From assembly GCA_016235775.1 (NCBI GenBank), contig JACRIU010000005.1:1-50863 (forward strand): a stretch of 50,863 bases of DNA, read 5' to 3'. Position numbers and translations under genes: made by a program. Every line of letters starts with the position of its first letter. The stretch's first letter is position 1. The notes beneath the pieces are model-generated. The model was not told the DNA's origin. It saw only the letters and a list, made by a program, of their open reading frames with translations, and ran no database searches. The stretch is from Hydrogenophilales bacterium (GTDB taxonomy: Bacteria > Pseudomonadota > Gammaproteobacteria > Burkholderiales > Thiobacteraceae). This document shows positions 1-8,375 of this stretch, piece after piece.

Positions 1-164
1 ACCCCCGGCCGGTCAAACCAGGAAGCATCGCAAATGTGTAGATTGAAAATCAAATCGTGGACACCCCAGAATCCCTCGAAACCCGCGCCAGTATTAGCTT
101 TGCAGTCCGCTGGGCTAAAATAAACCGGACACTAGTGAATTAAAGACAAGAAACCAGGGGGGTA

Positions 165-193
165 TTCGTGTTCATTCGTGTTCATTCGTGGTT
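165..193. repeat. short tandem repeat at the 3' end of rluC
   Basis: A ten-base unit (attcgtgttc) is repeated nearly twice more in tandem, giving the phrase 'ttcattcgtg' twice in a row. It covers the last codons and stop of rluC on the minus strand. The only structural meaning visible is slippage-prone DNA at the C-terminus. The remaining upstream stretch (1-164) shows no gene I can support. Confidence 0.6.
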
Positions 194-1134
194 ACTAAGC
201 TTTTCATAAAAGCATCCAGATCTTTCGGCAGCGGCGCTTCCAACTGGAGCCGCTCACCCGTCAACGGATGCAGGAATGACACGGAAAATGCGTGCAGAAA
301 CATGCGTTTCAAGCCCTGCTTGGCGATTTGTTTGTTGAGTGGGAAGTCGCCGTTTTTGTCGTCGCCGGCAATCGGATAGCCTAAGTGGGCCAAATGCACC
401 CGGATTTGATGCGTGCGGCCGGTCTTTAGCTCGCATTCGAGCAAGCTGTAATCGGCGAAAGATTTCCGCAGATAAAAGATAGTGTGCGAGGCTTTGCCGT
501 CTTCGGTGACCGACACGCGCCGCTCACCGGCTTCGGTCAGGTATTTGTGCAGCTTTAGTTTCACGGCGCGTTTTTGGTCGCGCCAGACCCCTTTGACCAG
601 GGTCAGATAGCGTTTTTCGACCTCCCCGTCGCGCAGCATGTCGTGCAGCTTGGTCAGGGCCGAGCGCTTTTTGGCCAAAATCAGCACGCCGGAAGTCTCC
701 CGATCCAGCCGATGGGCGAGTTCCAGAAACTTGAGCTCGGGCCGCTCCAGCCGCAACTGCTCGATCACCCCGCGCGAAATGCCGCTACCGCCATGCACCG
801 CCAGGCCGGAAGGCTTGTCGATCACCAGCAAAGCATCATCTTCATACAAGATGACCTTATCTAGCTGTGGTACGACGGGGTGGGGAAAAGCGGGTTCCGT
901 GGCCTTGGCCGCCACCCGGATGGGCGGAATGCGGACTTTATCCCCCAAGGCCAAGCGGCAGGTGGCGTCGATACGTCCGCTGTTAACCCGTACCTCGCCA
1001 CTGCGCAGGATGCGGTATATATGGCTTTTGGGCACGCCCTTGAGCTGGCGTAGCAGGAAGTTGTCGATACGCTGCCCGGCGGCGCTTTCGTCAATCTCAA
1101 GCCAAGTGACCGCTTCTTTGCCTAAATCCTTCAT
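172..1134 (-). CDS. rluC: 23S rRNA pseudouridine synthase RluC
   Basis: The 320-residue protein has the two-part build of RluA/RluC-type enzymes. An S4 RNA-binding domain covers roughly residues 18-80 (ending in KVRIPP), and the pseudouridine synthase fold follows. The catalytic motif HRLDRETSG, with its invariant Asp, is intact near residue 141. The later signature GRTHQIRVHLAHLGYPIAGD is also present. RluC isomerises three uridines (955, 2504 and 2580, E. coli numbering) in 23S rRNA. The length matches E. coli RluC (319). Its position divergent to rne is the classic arrangement in beta- and gammaproteobacteria and supports RluC over RluD. The ATG at 1134 is used because the S4 domain begins soon after it, although no strong Shine-Dalgarno is visible. 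Confidence 0.93.
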   Translation of the reverse strand: MKDLGKEAVTWLEIDESAAGQRIDNFLLRQLKGVPKSHIYRILRSGEVRVNSGRIDATCRLALGDKVRIPPIRVAAKATEPAFPHPVVPQLDKVILYEDDALLVIDKPSGLAVHGGSGISRGVIEQLRLERPELKFLELAHRLDRETSGVLILAKKRSALTKLHDMLRDGEVEKRYLTLVKGVWRDQKRAVKLKLHKYLTEAGERRVSVTEDGKASHTIFYLRKSFADYSLLECELKTGRTHQIRVHLAHLGYPIAGDDKNGDFPLNKQIAKQGLKRMFLHAFSVSFLHPLTGERLQLEAPLPKDLDAFMKSLVTTNEHE

Positions 1135-1399
1135 TTTGCTTATACTGTCCCTTCCGGTATTGGCTGCGAATGGCGTCGAAGGCGCGTTCGAGACCCTTAC
1201 CGGACGACTCTGGTTCCGTTATGCGTGGTGCATTGATTGCACATTTAGAGTGGCTCTTGGCACTGCTTGCGTAGGCATGTCCATATACCAAGAAGCCCCG
1301 CGCCGATGTGGCCTGGTCGAACAAGTGGTTATCTCGCTCACCACCACCAAAAGCAGCGATAGTACTTGAATTACGCGCTCACAGCATATTGGATTAGAG

Positions 1400-1421
1400 C
1401 CCGGCGCTAAAAGCCGCCGGG
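1400..1421 (+). promoter_or_regulatory. hairpin in the rne leader
   Basis: A perfect 7-bp stem (cccggcg / cgccggg) encloses an 8-base A-rich loop about 230 bases upstream of the rne start. The 1135-1653 gap between rluC and rne has no convincing gene. In E. coli a long structured rne 5' untranslated region mediates feedback cleavage by RNase E. A similar role here is inference from position and structure only. Confidence 0.4.
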
Positions 1422-1595
1422 ACGAAGCACACGAGATGAGAACCCGAGCCCGGCTGCAATCGGATCTAACCCATCCCCTTACCGCACCCCGCTGATATTT
1501 AAGCTCTTCGCGCCTGCTTCAACTCAGGACAAACCGAATATTTAGGATGGCAAAGCAAGCTCTACAAAGTCTTACTTTCTTCTAAACCGCCGTCG

Positions 1596-1615
1596 CGCGC
1601 CAGTTTAATGGCGCG
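1596..1615 (+). promoter_or_regulatory. rne leader hairpin close to the start codon
   Basis: A 7-bp stem (cgcgcca / tggcgcg) with loop gtttaa lies about 40 bases upstream of the rne ATG. An alternative, mutually exclusive outer pairing also exists between aaaccgc (1584-1590) and gcggttt (1613-1619). This gives a possible two-state leader. Both pairings read directly from the sequence; an autoregulatory role is inferred from the known behaviour of rne leaders. Confidence 0.45.
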
Positions 1616-1653
1616 GTTTGTCGCCCGTGTTTTGAGCGCGGGAGACCCTAAAA

Positions 1654-4242
1654 ATGAAACGCATGTTGTTTAATGCCACCCAAGCTGAAGAGCTGCGCGT
1701 GGCCATCGTCGACGGGCAAAAGCTTGTCGATCTCGATATCGAATCCTCCACCAAAGAGCAACGCAAGAGCAATATCTACAAGGGTGTCATTACCCGCATC
1801 GAGCCCAGCCTCGAAGCTGCCTTTGTCGATTACGGCGCCGAGCGTCACGGCTTCCTCCCGTTTAAAGAAATCGCCCGCGCCAATTTCAAGGCGGGCGTGG
1901 ACGTGGGCCGCACCAGCATCCAGGAGGCCATGCGGGAAGGCCAGGAACTCATCGTCCAGGTGGAAAAAGACGAGCGCGGCAATAAAGGCGCGGCCTTAAC
2001 CACCTTCATCAGCCTGGCCGGCCGTTATCTGGTGCTGATGCCGAACAATCCGCGCGGCGGCGGCGTTTCGCGCCGGGTGGAAGGCGAAGAGCGCGACGAA
2101 TTGCGCGACACCATGGCCCAGCTCGACGTGCCCCCAGGCATGAGCATCATTGCCCGCACCGCCGGCATCGGCCGCAACCTGGAAGAGTTGCAGTGGGACC
2201 TCAACTACCTGTTGCACCTGTGGCAAGCCATCGAGGGCGCCTCCAGTTCGCAAAAAGGCTCTTTCCTGATTTATCAGGAAGGCAGCCTGGTGATTCGCGC
2301 CATCCGCGATTACTTCCAGCCCGATATCGGCGAAGTGCTGATCGACACCGAGGAAATTTACGACCAAGCGGTGCAGTTCATGAGCCACGTGATGCCGGGC
2401 AATGTCAGCCGCATCAAGCTCTACAAAGACGACGTGCCGCTGTTCTCGCGCTTCCAGATCGAACACCAGATCGAATCCGCCTATTCGCGCGAGGTCACAT
2501 TGCCCTCGGGTGGTGCGATCGTGATCGACCACACCGAAGCGCTGGTCTCGGTCGACGTCAACTCGGCGCGATCCACGCGCGGCTCGGACATCGAGGAAAC
2601 CGCCTTCCGCACTAATCTCGAAGCAGCCGAAGAAATCGCACGCCAACTGCGTCTGCGCGACCTGGGCGTCTTGGTGGTGATCGATTTCATCGACATGGAA
2701 AGCAACCGCAACCAGCGCGAAATCGAAAAAGTCTTGAGCGATGCGCTGCATTTAGACCGCGCGCGGGTGCAAATGGGCAAGATTTCGCGCTTCGGCCTGT
2801 TGGAACTCTCGCGCCAGCGCCTGCAACCCAGCCTGGGCGAAACCAGCCATGTGGTTTGCCCGCGCTGCAACGGCACCGGCCACATGCGCGGCACCGAATC
2901 CACCGCCTTGCATATCCTGCGCATCATCCAGGAAGAAGCGATGAAGGAAAGCACGGCTGCGATCCACGCCCAAATCCCGGTGGATGTCGCGACCTTCCTG
3001 CTCAACGAAAAGCGCGCGGATATCTGGAAGATCGAAGCCCGCTTCAAAGTGAGCGTCGTGCTGATTCCGAACCTGCGCCTCGAAACGCCGCATTACACCG
3101 TGAATCGCCTGAAAACCGATGAAGTGGCGGAAATCGACAAGCCGAGCTATGAGTTGGCCATTCTGCCGGAAGAAACCTCCGAGCCGGCTAAGGTCGCTGC
3201 GGAAGCGGCCAAGCCGCGGCAAATCGCCGTGGTGCGCGACATCACGCCGACCGCCCCCGCCCCGATTCGCGCCCAAGTCGAACCGGCATCTCAATCTTTG
3301 CTTGGGAAAGTGTCATCCTGGTTCTCCGGCATTTTTGCAGCAGAAGAGAAAAAGGAAGCCGCGCCTGCACCCAAACGTTCCGCCCGTCCCGAACGCGAGC
3401 GCGGCCCCCGTGGGCGTCATCGTGATCGCGATCGCCAAGGCCGCGGTGGTCAGCCGCGAACTGAAGGAGCGCAACAGCGCCCCGCGCAGCCTCGCACTGA
3501 GCAAGCCAAGCCGGTTTTGGCAGAACGGCCTGCCGATGCCGCCACCCCAGCCGAAGGCCAAGAGCGCGCCAAGCGCGGCCGTCGCCGTGGCGGACGTGAT
3601 CGTGGCGAGCGCGCAGAACGCACCGAGCGCGAACCGCAGCAAGCACAATTAGAAGCCCAAGCAAGCGCGCTGGAAGGCGAAGCCGCCGCTCCGCGTCCAG
3701 AACGCCAAGAGCGTGGCGAACGCCCCGAGCGTTCCGACCGCCAGCAAGGTCGCAATCGTGGCCGAGGTGAGCGTGGCGAACGTCAGCAGCGTGAAGTAGT
3801 TGCAGCGTCAGTTGAAGCCGAAACGCAGAACGTCGAAGCGCCGCGCGAATCCATCGTGGTGGCCGCGCAGGCCGTGGTCGAAACGGCAGCGCCGGCTTTC
3901 ATTCCGCATGAAGCGCTGGCGCCGGTACCGGTCAGTCAGGCCAATCAAGCCGAGCTGCCTTTTGTCGCGGCCGAACCCGCGCCCGCACCGGTAAAAGCAC
4001 CGGAGCCGATTGCGCTTGCACCAGCTCCCGCACCGATTCAGCAGCCTGCACCGGCTCCCAAACCAGTCGATCTGGAAGCGGCCGGCTTGGTCATGATCGA
4101 AACCAGCGGTGACAAAATCGCTGCTGCGCCGATCATCGAACAAGCCCCCGCCGCGCCGCGCGGCCCGCGCCCTAAACCGGCTTGGGCGCAAAAACCTCCG
4201 GCGAGCAATGAGCCGATGCAGCAAGTAGAAACGCGCGACTAA
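1654..4242 (+). CDS. rne: Ribonuclease E
   Basis: This 862-residue endoribonuclease is the scaffold of the RNA degradosome and processes mRNA, rRNA and tRNA precursors at the inner membrane face. The N-terminus has the S1 domain (KGVITRIEPSLEAAFVDYG), then the RNase H-like/DNase I-like catalytic core. The metal-binding aspartates lie in VSVDVNSAR and VVIDFIDM. The Zn-link cysteines are in CPRCNGTGH near residue 405. The C-terminal third is low complexity, rich in Arg/Glu/Gln and then Pro/Ala, as expected for the RNA-binding and degradosome-scaffold tail. It is shorter than E. coli RNase E (1061) but much longer than RNase G (489), which favours Rne. An unusually long leader precedes it. Confidence 0.96.
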   Translation: MKRMLFNATQAEELRVAIVDGQKLVDLDIESSTKEQRKSNIYKGVITRIEPSLEAAFVDYGAERHGFLPFKEIARANFKAGVDVGRTSIQEAMREGQELIVQVEKDERGNKGAALTTFISLAGRYLVLMPNNPRGGGVSRRVEGEERDELRDTMAQLDVPPGMSIIARTAGIGRNLEELQWDLNYLLHLWQAIEGASSSQKGSFLIYQEGSLVIRAIRDYFQPDIGEVLIDTEEIYDQAVQFMSHVMPGNVSRIKLYKDDVPLFSRFQIEHQIESAYSREVTLPSGGAIVIDHTEALVSVDVNSARSTRGSDIEETAFRTNLEAAEEIARQLRLRDLGVLVVIDFIDMESNRNQREIEKVLSDALHLDRARVQMGKISRFGLLELSRQRLQPSLGETSHVVCPRCNGTGHMRGTESTALHILRIIQEEAMKESTAAIHAQIPVDVATFLLNEKRADIWKIEARFKVSVVLIPNLRLETPHYTVNRLKTDEVAEIDKPSYELAILPEETSEPAKVAAEAAKPRQIAVVRDITPTAPAPIRAQVEPASQSLLGKVSSWFSGIFAAEEKKEAAPAPKRSARPERERGPRGRHRDRDRQGRGGQPRTEGAQQRPAQPRTEQAKPVLAERPADAATPAEGQERAKRGRRRGGRDRGERAERTEREPQQAQLEAQASALEGEAAAPRPERQERGERPERSDRQQGRNRGRGERGERQQREVVAASVEAETQNVEAPRESIVVAAQAVVETAAPAFIPHEALAPVPVSQANQAELPFVAAEPAPAPVKAPEPIALAPAPAPIQQPAPAPKPVDLEAAGLVMIETSGDKIAAAPIIEQAPAAPRGPRPKPAWAQKPPASNEPMQQVETRD

Positions 4243-4265
4243 GGTCTCGTTGTAGCGTCTCCAAA

Positions 4266-4295
4266 ACAAACGCCGCGCAAATGCGCGGCGTTTGT
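4266..4295 (+). terminator. intrinsic-type hairpin after rne
   Basis: A perfect 13-14-bp stem (acaaacgccgcgca / tgcgcggcgtttgt) with a tiny AAAT loop starts 24 bases after the rne stop. The plus-strand tail (gcttaaaaa) is only weakly T-rich. The minus-strand side reads tttgg, so it may stop transcripts from both directions. Confidence 0.75.
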
Positions 4296-4307
4296 GCTTA
4301 AAAACAT

Positions 4308-4370
4308 CTGTAGGGGCGAGGCATGCCTCGCCCGGTATCCGAACGGGCCGGGCATGCCCGGCCTCTACAG
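4308..4370. repeat. REP/BIME-like double palindrome
   Basis: Two perfect palindromes lie inside an outer inverted repeat ctgtag (4308-4313) / ctacag (4365-4370). The palindromes are 4314-4333 and 4346-4363, and both are centred on gcatgc. The whole unit could extrude as a two-armed cruciform or fold as a clover-leaf RNA. It lies in the convergent gap between rne and the phosphatase gene, which is typical of REP-type intergenic repeats. No transposase is adjacent. Confidence 0.65.
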
Positions 4371-4374
4371 GAGG

Positions 4375-4854
4375 TTATTTTAGTTTTTGTTCCCGCATCA
4401 AATGCGCCAGCAAACCCTGCCCGGCGTCTTCCACCATATCGAGCACTCTCTCGAAACCATCTCCGCCGCCATAATAGGGATCAGGCACTTCGCGTTCGAG
4501 AAAATTCTTGCTGTATTCCAAAAATAGTCCGATTTTGTGCGCGTGTTCTGCCGGGCAGCGCGCCTGCATGCGGCTCAGATTTTCCATATCCATGGCCAGG
4601 ATATAGTCGAACTCCACAAAATCGCGCTGGCCAACCTAGCGTCCGCGCAACCGGCTTAAATCATAGCCGCGCTTGGCAGCCGCAGCCTGCGCCCGACCGT
4701 CCGGCGCATCGCCGATGTGATAATCATGGGTGCCGGCGGAGTCGATGTGAATCTGCTTGGCCAGCCCCGCCGCTTCCACTTGCGCACGAAACACGCCTTC
4801 CGCCGTAGGCGAGCGGCAGATGTTGCCCATGCACACGAGTAAAACTTTAATCAT
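4375..4854 (-). pseudogene. low-molecular-weight protein tyrosine phosphatase with an in-frame amber stop
   Basis: Reading from ATG 4854, the frame gives the complete low-molecular-weight PTP fold of 159 codons. It has the catalytic P-loop CMGNICRSPTAEG at residues 8-20 and the general-acid loop DPYYGG near the C-terminus. The frame is interrupted by one TAG at 4636-4638 after RLRGR. The family normally continues at this point, and here the reading resumes as VGQRDFVEFDYILAMD in the same frame. A single C-to-T change (CAG to TAG) explains it. Without suppression, a 72-residue fragment lacking the acid loop results. The first 69 residues are duplicated at 6069-6275, with a Fic gene in between. 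A ggaaag ribosome site precedes the ATG. Sequencing error is the alternative. Confidence 0.85.
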
Positions 4855-4961
4855 TAACTTTCCGATCAAAACGTTATTTTTATAACTCGTGCGATTTAGA
4901 GAGCCAAATACAAGCGCTTTGACTTCCAACTGTGAGACTGCTGTTACCCTTTTTATTACCC

Positions 4962-6035
4962 TTACTTAGGGGTAATTACCCCTTTTCCCACCCACGTCGC
5001 TCCCGGTCCACGCCCTTGGCACTCCACGGCGCCCGCCGACTGTTGCTCGCGCAGAACCCGCCGCACCATATCGCGGCTGACCCCTGGGCATGCCTGCTCC
5101 AATTCGCTGATCGTAAATCCACCAGACCTTGCAGCCAGCCTATCAATGCCGGTCAGGACCATATCCCGCTTGGCGCCACGCGGCGCTTTGATCTCCCCGA
5201 CACGCTCGGCAAACTCGCGGTAGGCGCTTTTCAGGATCGACAGCACATAGTTGATGTAGGGCCACGGATCGTGCTTACCCTCATGCCACCCCTGCGAGCT
5301 TTGCTCCAGGGTCTCGTAATAACGATCCTTGTTCTGTTCCACCAAGCGCTCCAGGCTGATGTAGCGCCCGACTTCGTACCCTAGCTGATAGCTTTGCAGC
5401 AACCACAGCAACCGCGACACGCGGCCATTGCCATCACGGAACGGGTGAATGCAAAGGAAATCCAGATTGAATGCAGCCAGCGCAATTAAAGGCGGCACCC
5501 AGCGCTCGTCCAGGCAACGCTGCCAATCGCCCATCAACTCGGCCATGGCCGCTGGCGTTTCGCGCGCCGGCACGGTACGAAAGCGCACTCGCTCGCGGCC
5601 ATCAGGATAGCGCTCGATAATGTCGCCATCCTTTTCCTTGTATTTCCCCGCATCCCAAATTTCGCCGCGTGTCATGGCATGCAGGCGCTGAATGGTCTTT
5701 TCGGAAACAAGGATGCCGGCAGCGTCCTGATGAACCCATTCCAGTGCGTCACGATAGCCGCGCACTTCCTCCTCATCGCGATCACGAAACAGCGGGCGAG
5801 GCGAAACCAGCAAGTCGCGCACACGGGAGGGTTCGACCGAAACGCCCTCGATGCGATTAGATGACACTGCGCTTTCGATCAGCGCGTGCTCGCGCAGGGC
5901 CTTCAGGCGTTGCGGCGATTGGCGGGTGTAGAGCTCCTGCTTGCCGCGGTATTCGCCCAGATCGGAGAGGTACCAGGCGCTAGCAGGCGATATTGATAAC
6001 TCCCCGGCAGCGAACAGTCTCAGCGTACTCGTCAT
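4962..6035 (-). CDS. Fic family protein adenylyltransferase
   Basis: The 357-residue protein carries the Fic core motif HPFRDGNGRVSR near residue 197. The catalytic His and the phosphate-binding loop are intact. Fic enzymes usually transfer AMP to hydroxyl side chains of target proteins. An N-terminal inhibition motif is present as SSNRIEG (Ser59, Glu63, Gly64), which matches class II Fic proteins whose inhibitory helix is in the same chain ahead of the core. The C-terminus (about 290-345) looks like a winged-helix DNA-binding tail. The ATG at 6035 follows a strong ggggagga site that lies inside the tail of the truncated phosphatase copy. Its target is unknown. It sits between two copies of the 5' part of a phosphatase gene, a sign of insertion by recombination. 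Confidence 0.93.
   Translation of the reverse strand: MTSTLRLFAAGELSISPASAWYLSDLGEYRGKQELYTRQSPQRLKALREHALIESAVSSNRIEGVSVEPSRVRDLLVSPRPLFRDRDEEEVRGYRDALEWVHQDAAGILVSEKTIQRLHAMTRGEIWDAGKYKEKDGDIIERYPDGRERVRFRTVPARETPAAMAELMGDWQRCLDERWVPPLIALAAFNLDFLCIHPFRDGNGRVSRLLWLLQSYQLGYEVGRYISLERLVEQNKDRYYETLEQSSQGWHEGKHDPWPYINYVLSILKSAYREFAERVGEIKAPRGAKRDMVLTGIDRLAARSGGFTISELEQACPGVSRDMVRRVLREQQSAGAVECQGRGPGATWVGKGVITPK
4969..4982. repeat. 14-bp palindrome overlapping the Fic 3' end
   Basis: ggggtaattacccc is a perfect palindrome at the last codons of the Fic gene. Related ttaccc/aaggggt words recur just beside it. It could aid 3'-end formation, but there is no clear T tail. Confidence 0.35.
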
Positions 6036-6038
6036 AGT

Positions 6039-6275
6039 CTATCCTCCCCTACCGATTCGACATACAGGCAGCCGGCTCAGATCATAACCGCGCTTTGCAG
6101 CGGCAGCTTGCGCTCGACCGTCCGGCGCATCGCCGATGTGATACTCATGGGTGCCGGCGGAGTCGATGTGAATCTGCTTGGCCAGCCCTGCCGCTTCCAC
6201 TTGCGCACGGAATACGCCTTCCGCCGTGGGTGAGCGGCAGATATTGCCCATGCAAACCAGTAACACTTTAATCAT
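6039..6275 (-). pseudogene. truncated second copy of the low-molecular-weight phosphatase
   Basis: The 78-residue frame repeats residues 1-69 of the phosphatase at 4854. Only one amino acid differs (Glu for Asp at position 44), although I count about 17 base differences. It then ends in nine unrelated residues (PVCRIGRGG) derived from the Fic upstream region. The P-loop is present, but the acid loop and C-terminal half are missing, so it should be inactive. Its ATG overlaps the uvrB stop by eight bases (translational coupling), which suggests this is the original 5' end of the uvrB-phosphatase gene pair. The stop lies three bases before the Fic ATG. Confidence 0.85.
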
Positions 6276-8294
6276 GCTCGACCACGCCGAATAACTGTTG
6301 CTTGAGCGCTCTTAACTGGTCGCGCAAAGAAGCGGCTTTTTCGAATTCCAGATTCTTCGCGGCATCCAGCATTTCTTTCTCCAGCCGTTTTACTTCTCGC
6401 GTGAGTTGCTTTTCGCTCATGTGGGTGTAGGCCGCTTCCTGTTGCGCGGCTTTGCGTAGTTGCTGCGCCTCTTCGTAATCGTAGGCGCCGTCGATGATGT
6501 CCTTGATGCGTTTCACCACGCCGGTCGGGGTGATGCCGTGTTCGAGGTTGAAGGCCGTTTGCTTGGCGCGGCGGCGTTCGGTTTCACCGATGGCGCGTTG
6601 CATGGAGTTGGTGATCTTGCCGGCATATAGAATCGCGGTGCCATTGATGTGGCGCGCAGCGCGGCCGATGGTTTGGATCAGCGAGCGTTCGGAACGCAGA
6701 AAGCCTTCCTTGTCCGCATCCAGGATCGCCACCAGGCTCACTTCGGGAATATCCAGGCCCTCGCGCAGCAGGTTGATGCCCACCAGCACGTCGAATTCGC
6801 CCAGGCGCAAATCGCGGATGATTTCCACCCGCTCCACGGTATCGATGTCGGAATGCAGATAGCGCACTTTCACGTTATGTTCCGCCAGGTAATCGGTCAG
6901 GTCTTCCGACATGCGTTTCGTCAACGTTGTCACCAAACACGCTCGCCTTTTGCCACGCGCAGATTGATTTCCGACAGCAGATCGTCAACCTGGGTATCCA
7001 CCGGACGTACTTCGACTTTCGGATCGACCAGGCCGGTCGGGCGCACAACTTGTTCCACGACTTGTCCCGCATGTTGCGCCTCGTAATCGGCGGGCGTGGC
7101 GGAAACAAATACAGTTTGCGGCATCAGGCGCTCGAATTCGTCGAAACGCAGCGGCCGGTTATCCAGCGCGGACGGCAGGCGGAAGCCGTAGCCCACCAGA
7201 TTTTCCTTGCGCGCGCGGTCGCCCTTATACATGCCGCCCACTTGCGGAATGGTCACATGCGATTCGTCGATGATCATCAAGGCGCTCGCGGGCAGGTAAT
7301 CGATCAGGGTCGGCGGCGGCTCGCCCTCTTTGCGCCCGGACAGGTGGCGCGAGTAGTTCTCGATGCCCTTGCAGAACCCCATTTCGTTCATCATTTCCAG
7401 ATCGAAACGGGTGCGCTGTTCGATGCGCTGCAATTCCACCAGCTTGTTTGTTTCTTGAAAATAAGCGGTGCGCTCGCGCAACTCTTGTTTGATCGCCTCG
7501 ACCGCGCGCAACGTGGTGGCGCGCGGCGTCACGTAATGGCTGGAGGGATACACCGTGAAGCGCGGCACATCTTGCAGCATGTGTCCGGTGAGCGGGTCGA
7601 AGAGCGAGATGCGCTCTATTTCATCGTCGAACAAGGAAACCCGCACCGCCGTCTCGGCATTTTCCGCCGGAAAGATATCCAATACATCGCCGCGCACGCG
7701 GAATACCCCGCGTTTGAACTCGACATCATTGCGCTCGTACTGGATTTCGGTCAGGCGTTTAATGGCGTCGCGCTGCGCAAATTTTTCACCCTGGCGCAGA
7801 TGCAGAATCATGCTGTGGTAATCCACCGGGTCGCCGATGCCGTAGATGGCCGACACGGTGGCGACGATGATCGCGTCCTTGCGCTCCAGCAGCGCCTTGG
7901 TGGCGGAGAGGCGCATCTGCTCGATGTGTTCATTGATGGAGGAATCTTTTTCGATGAACAAATCGCGCGAAGGCACATAGGCTTCCGGCTGGTAGTAATC
8001 GTAATAGGAGACGAAATACTCGACCGCGTTCTCGGGAAAGAACTCGCGGAATTCGGAATAAAGCTGGGCGGCGAGCGTCTTGTTGGGCGCCATGATAATG
8101 GCGGGCCGGCCCAGGCGCGCGATCACATGCGCCATGGTGTAGGTCTTGCCGGAGCCCGTTACCCCGAGCAGGGTTTGGTACTTGAGGCCGTCTTCGAAGC
8201 CCTCGACCAGCTTGGCGATGGCCTGGGGCTGGTCGCCCGCCGGCTCGAACGGCTGATGCAATTGATACGGGCTATTGGGGAATGTGACGATCAA
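6268..8294 (-). pseudogene. uvrB: UvrB, excinuclease ABC subunit B, with an apparent one-base frameshift
   Basis: Two abutting frames together give a complete UvrB of about 675 residues, against 673 in E. coli. The first (8294-6930) has Walker A GVTGSGKT, the damage-binding hairpin [13 protein letters not shown] and the DESH box. It ends [13 protein letters not shown]. The second (from 6936) continues with VTTLTKRM, helicase motifs V/VI and the C-terminal UVR coiled coil. Adding one A to the AAA run at 6935-6937 (plus strand) restores the expected [11 protein letters not shown]. UvrB loads onto damaged DNA with UvrA and hands it to UvrC. The start is TTG 8294. A homopolymer sequencing error is as likely as a real mutation. 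If the mutation is real, nucleotide excision repair would be lost. Confidence 0.9.
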
Positions 8295-8375
8295 AGGTAA
8301 AATTACCGGCTTTCACAGAACATAAAATTGTATCACGCGGGAAAACCCCACCGCGCCAGCAACGAAGGACTGCAA

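Noticed and set aside
1247..1262. sigma-54-like tggcac...ttgc in the rluC-rne gap
   Set aside because: The GG-to-GC spacing is 8, not 10, so it is not a functional sigma-54 element.
6927..8300. 457-residue open frame on the plus strand opposite uvrB
   Set aside because: It is the antisense of a highly conserved gene, rich in His/Arg/Gln with no recognisable domain; it arises from the GC-rich codon pattern.
8295..8375. LexA/SOS box in the uvrB promoter region
   Set aside because: A single CTGT half-site occurs on the minus strand, but no ACAG partner at the right spacing.
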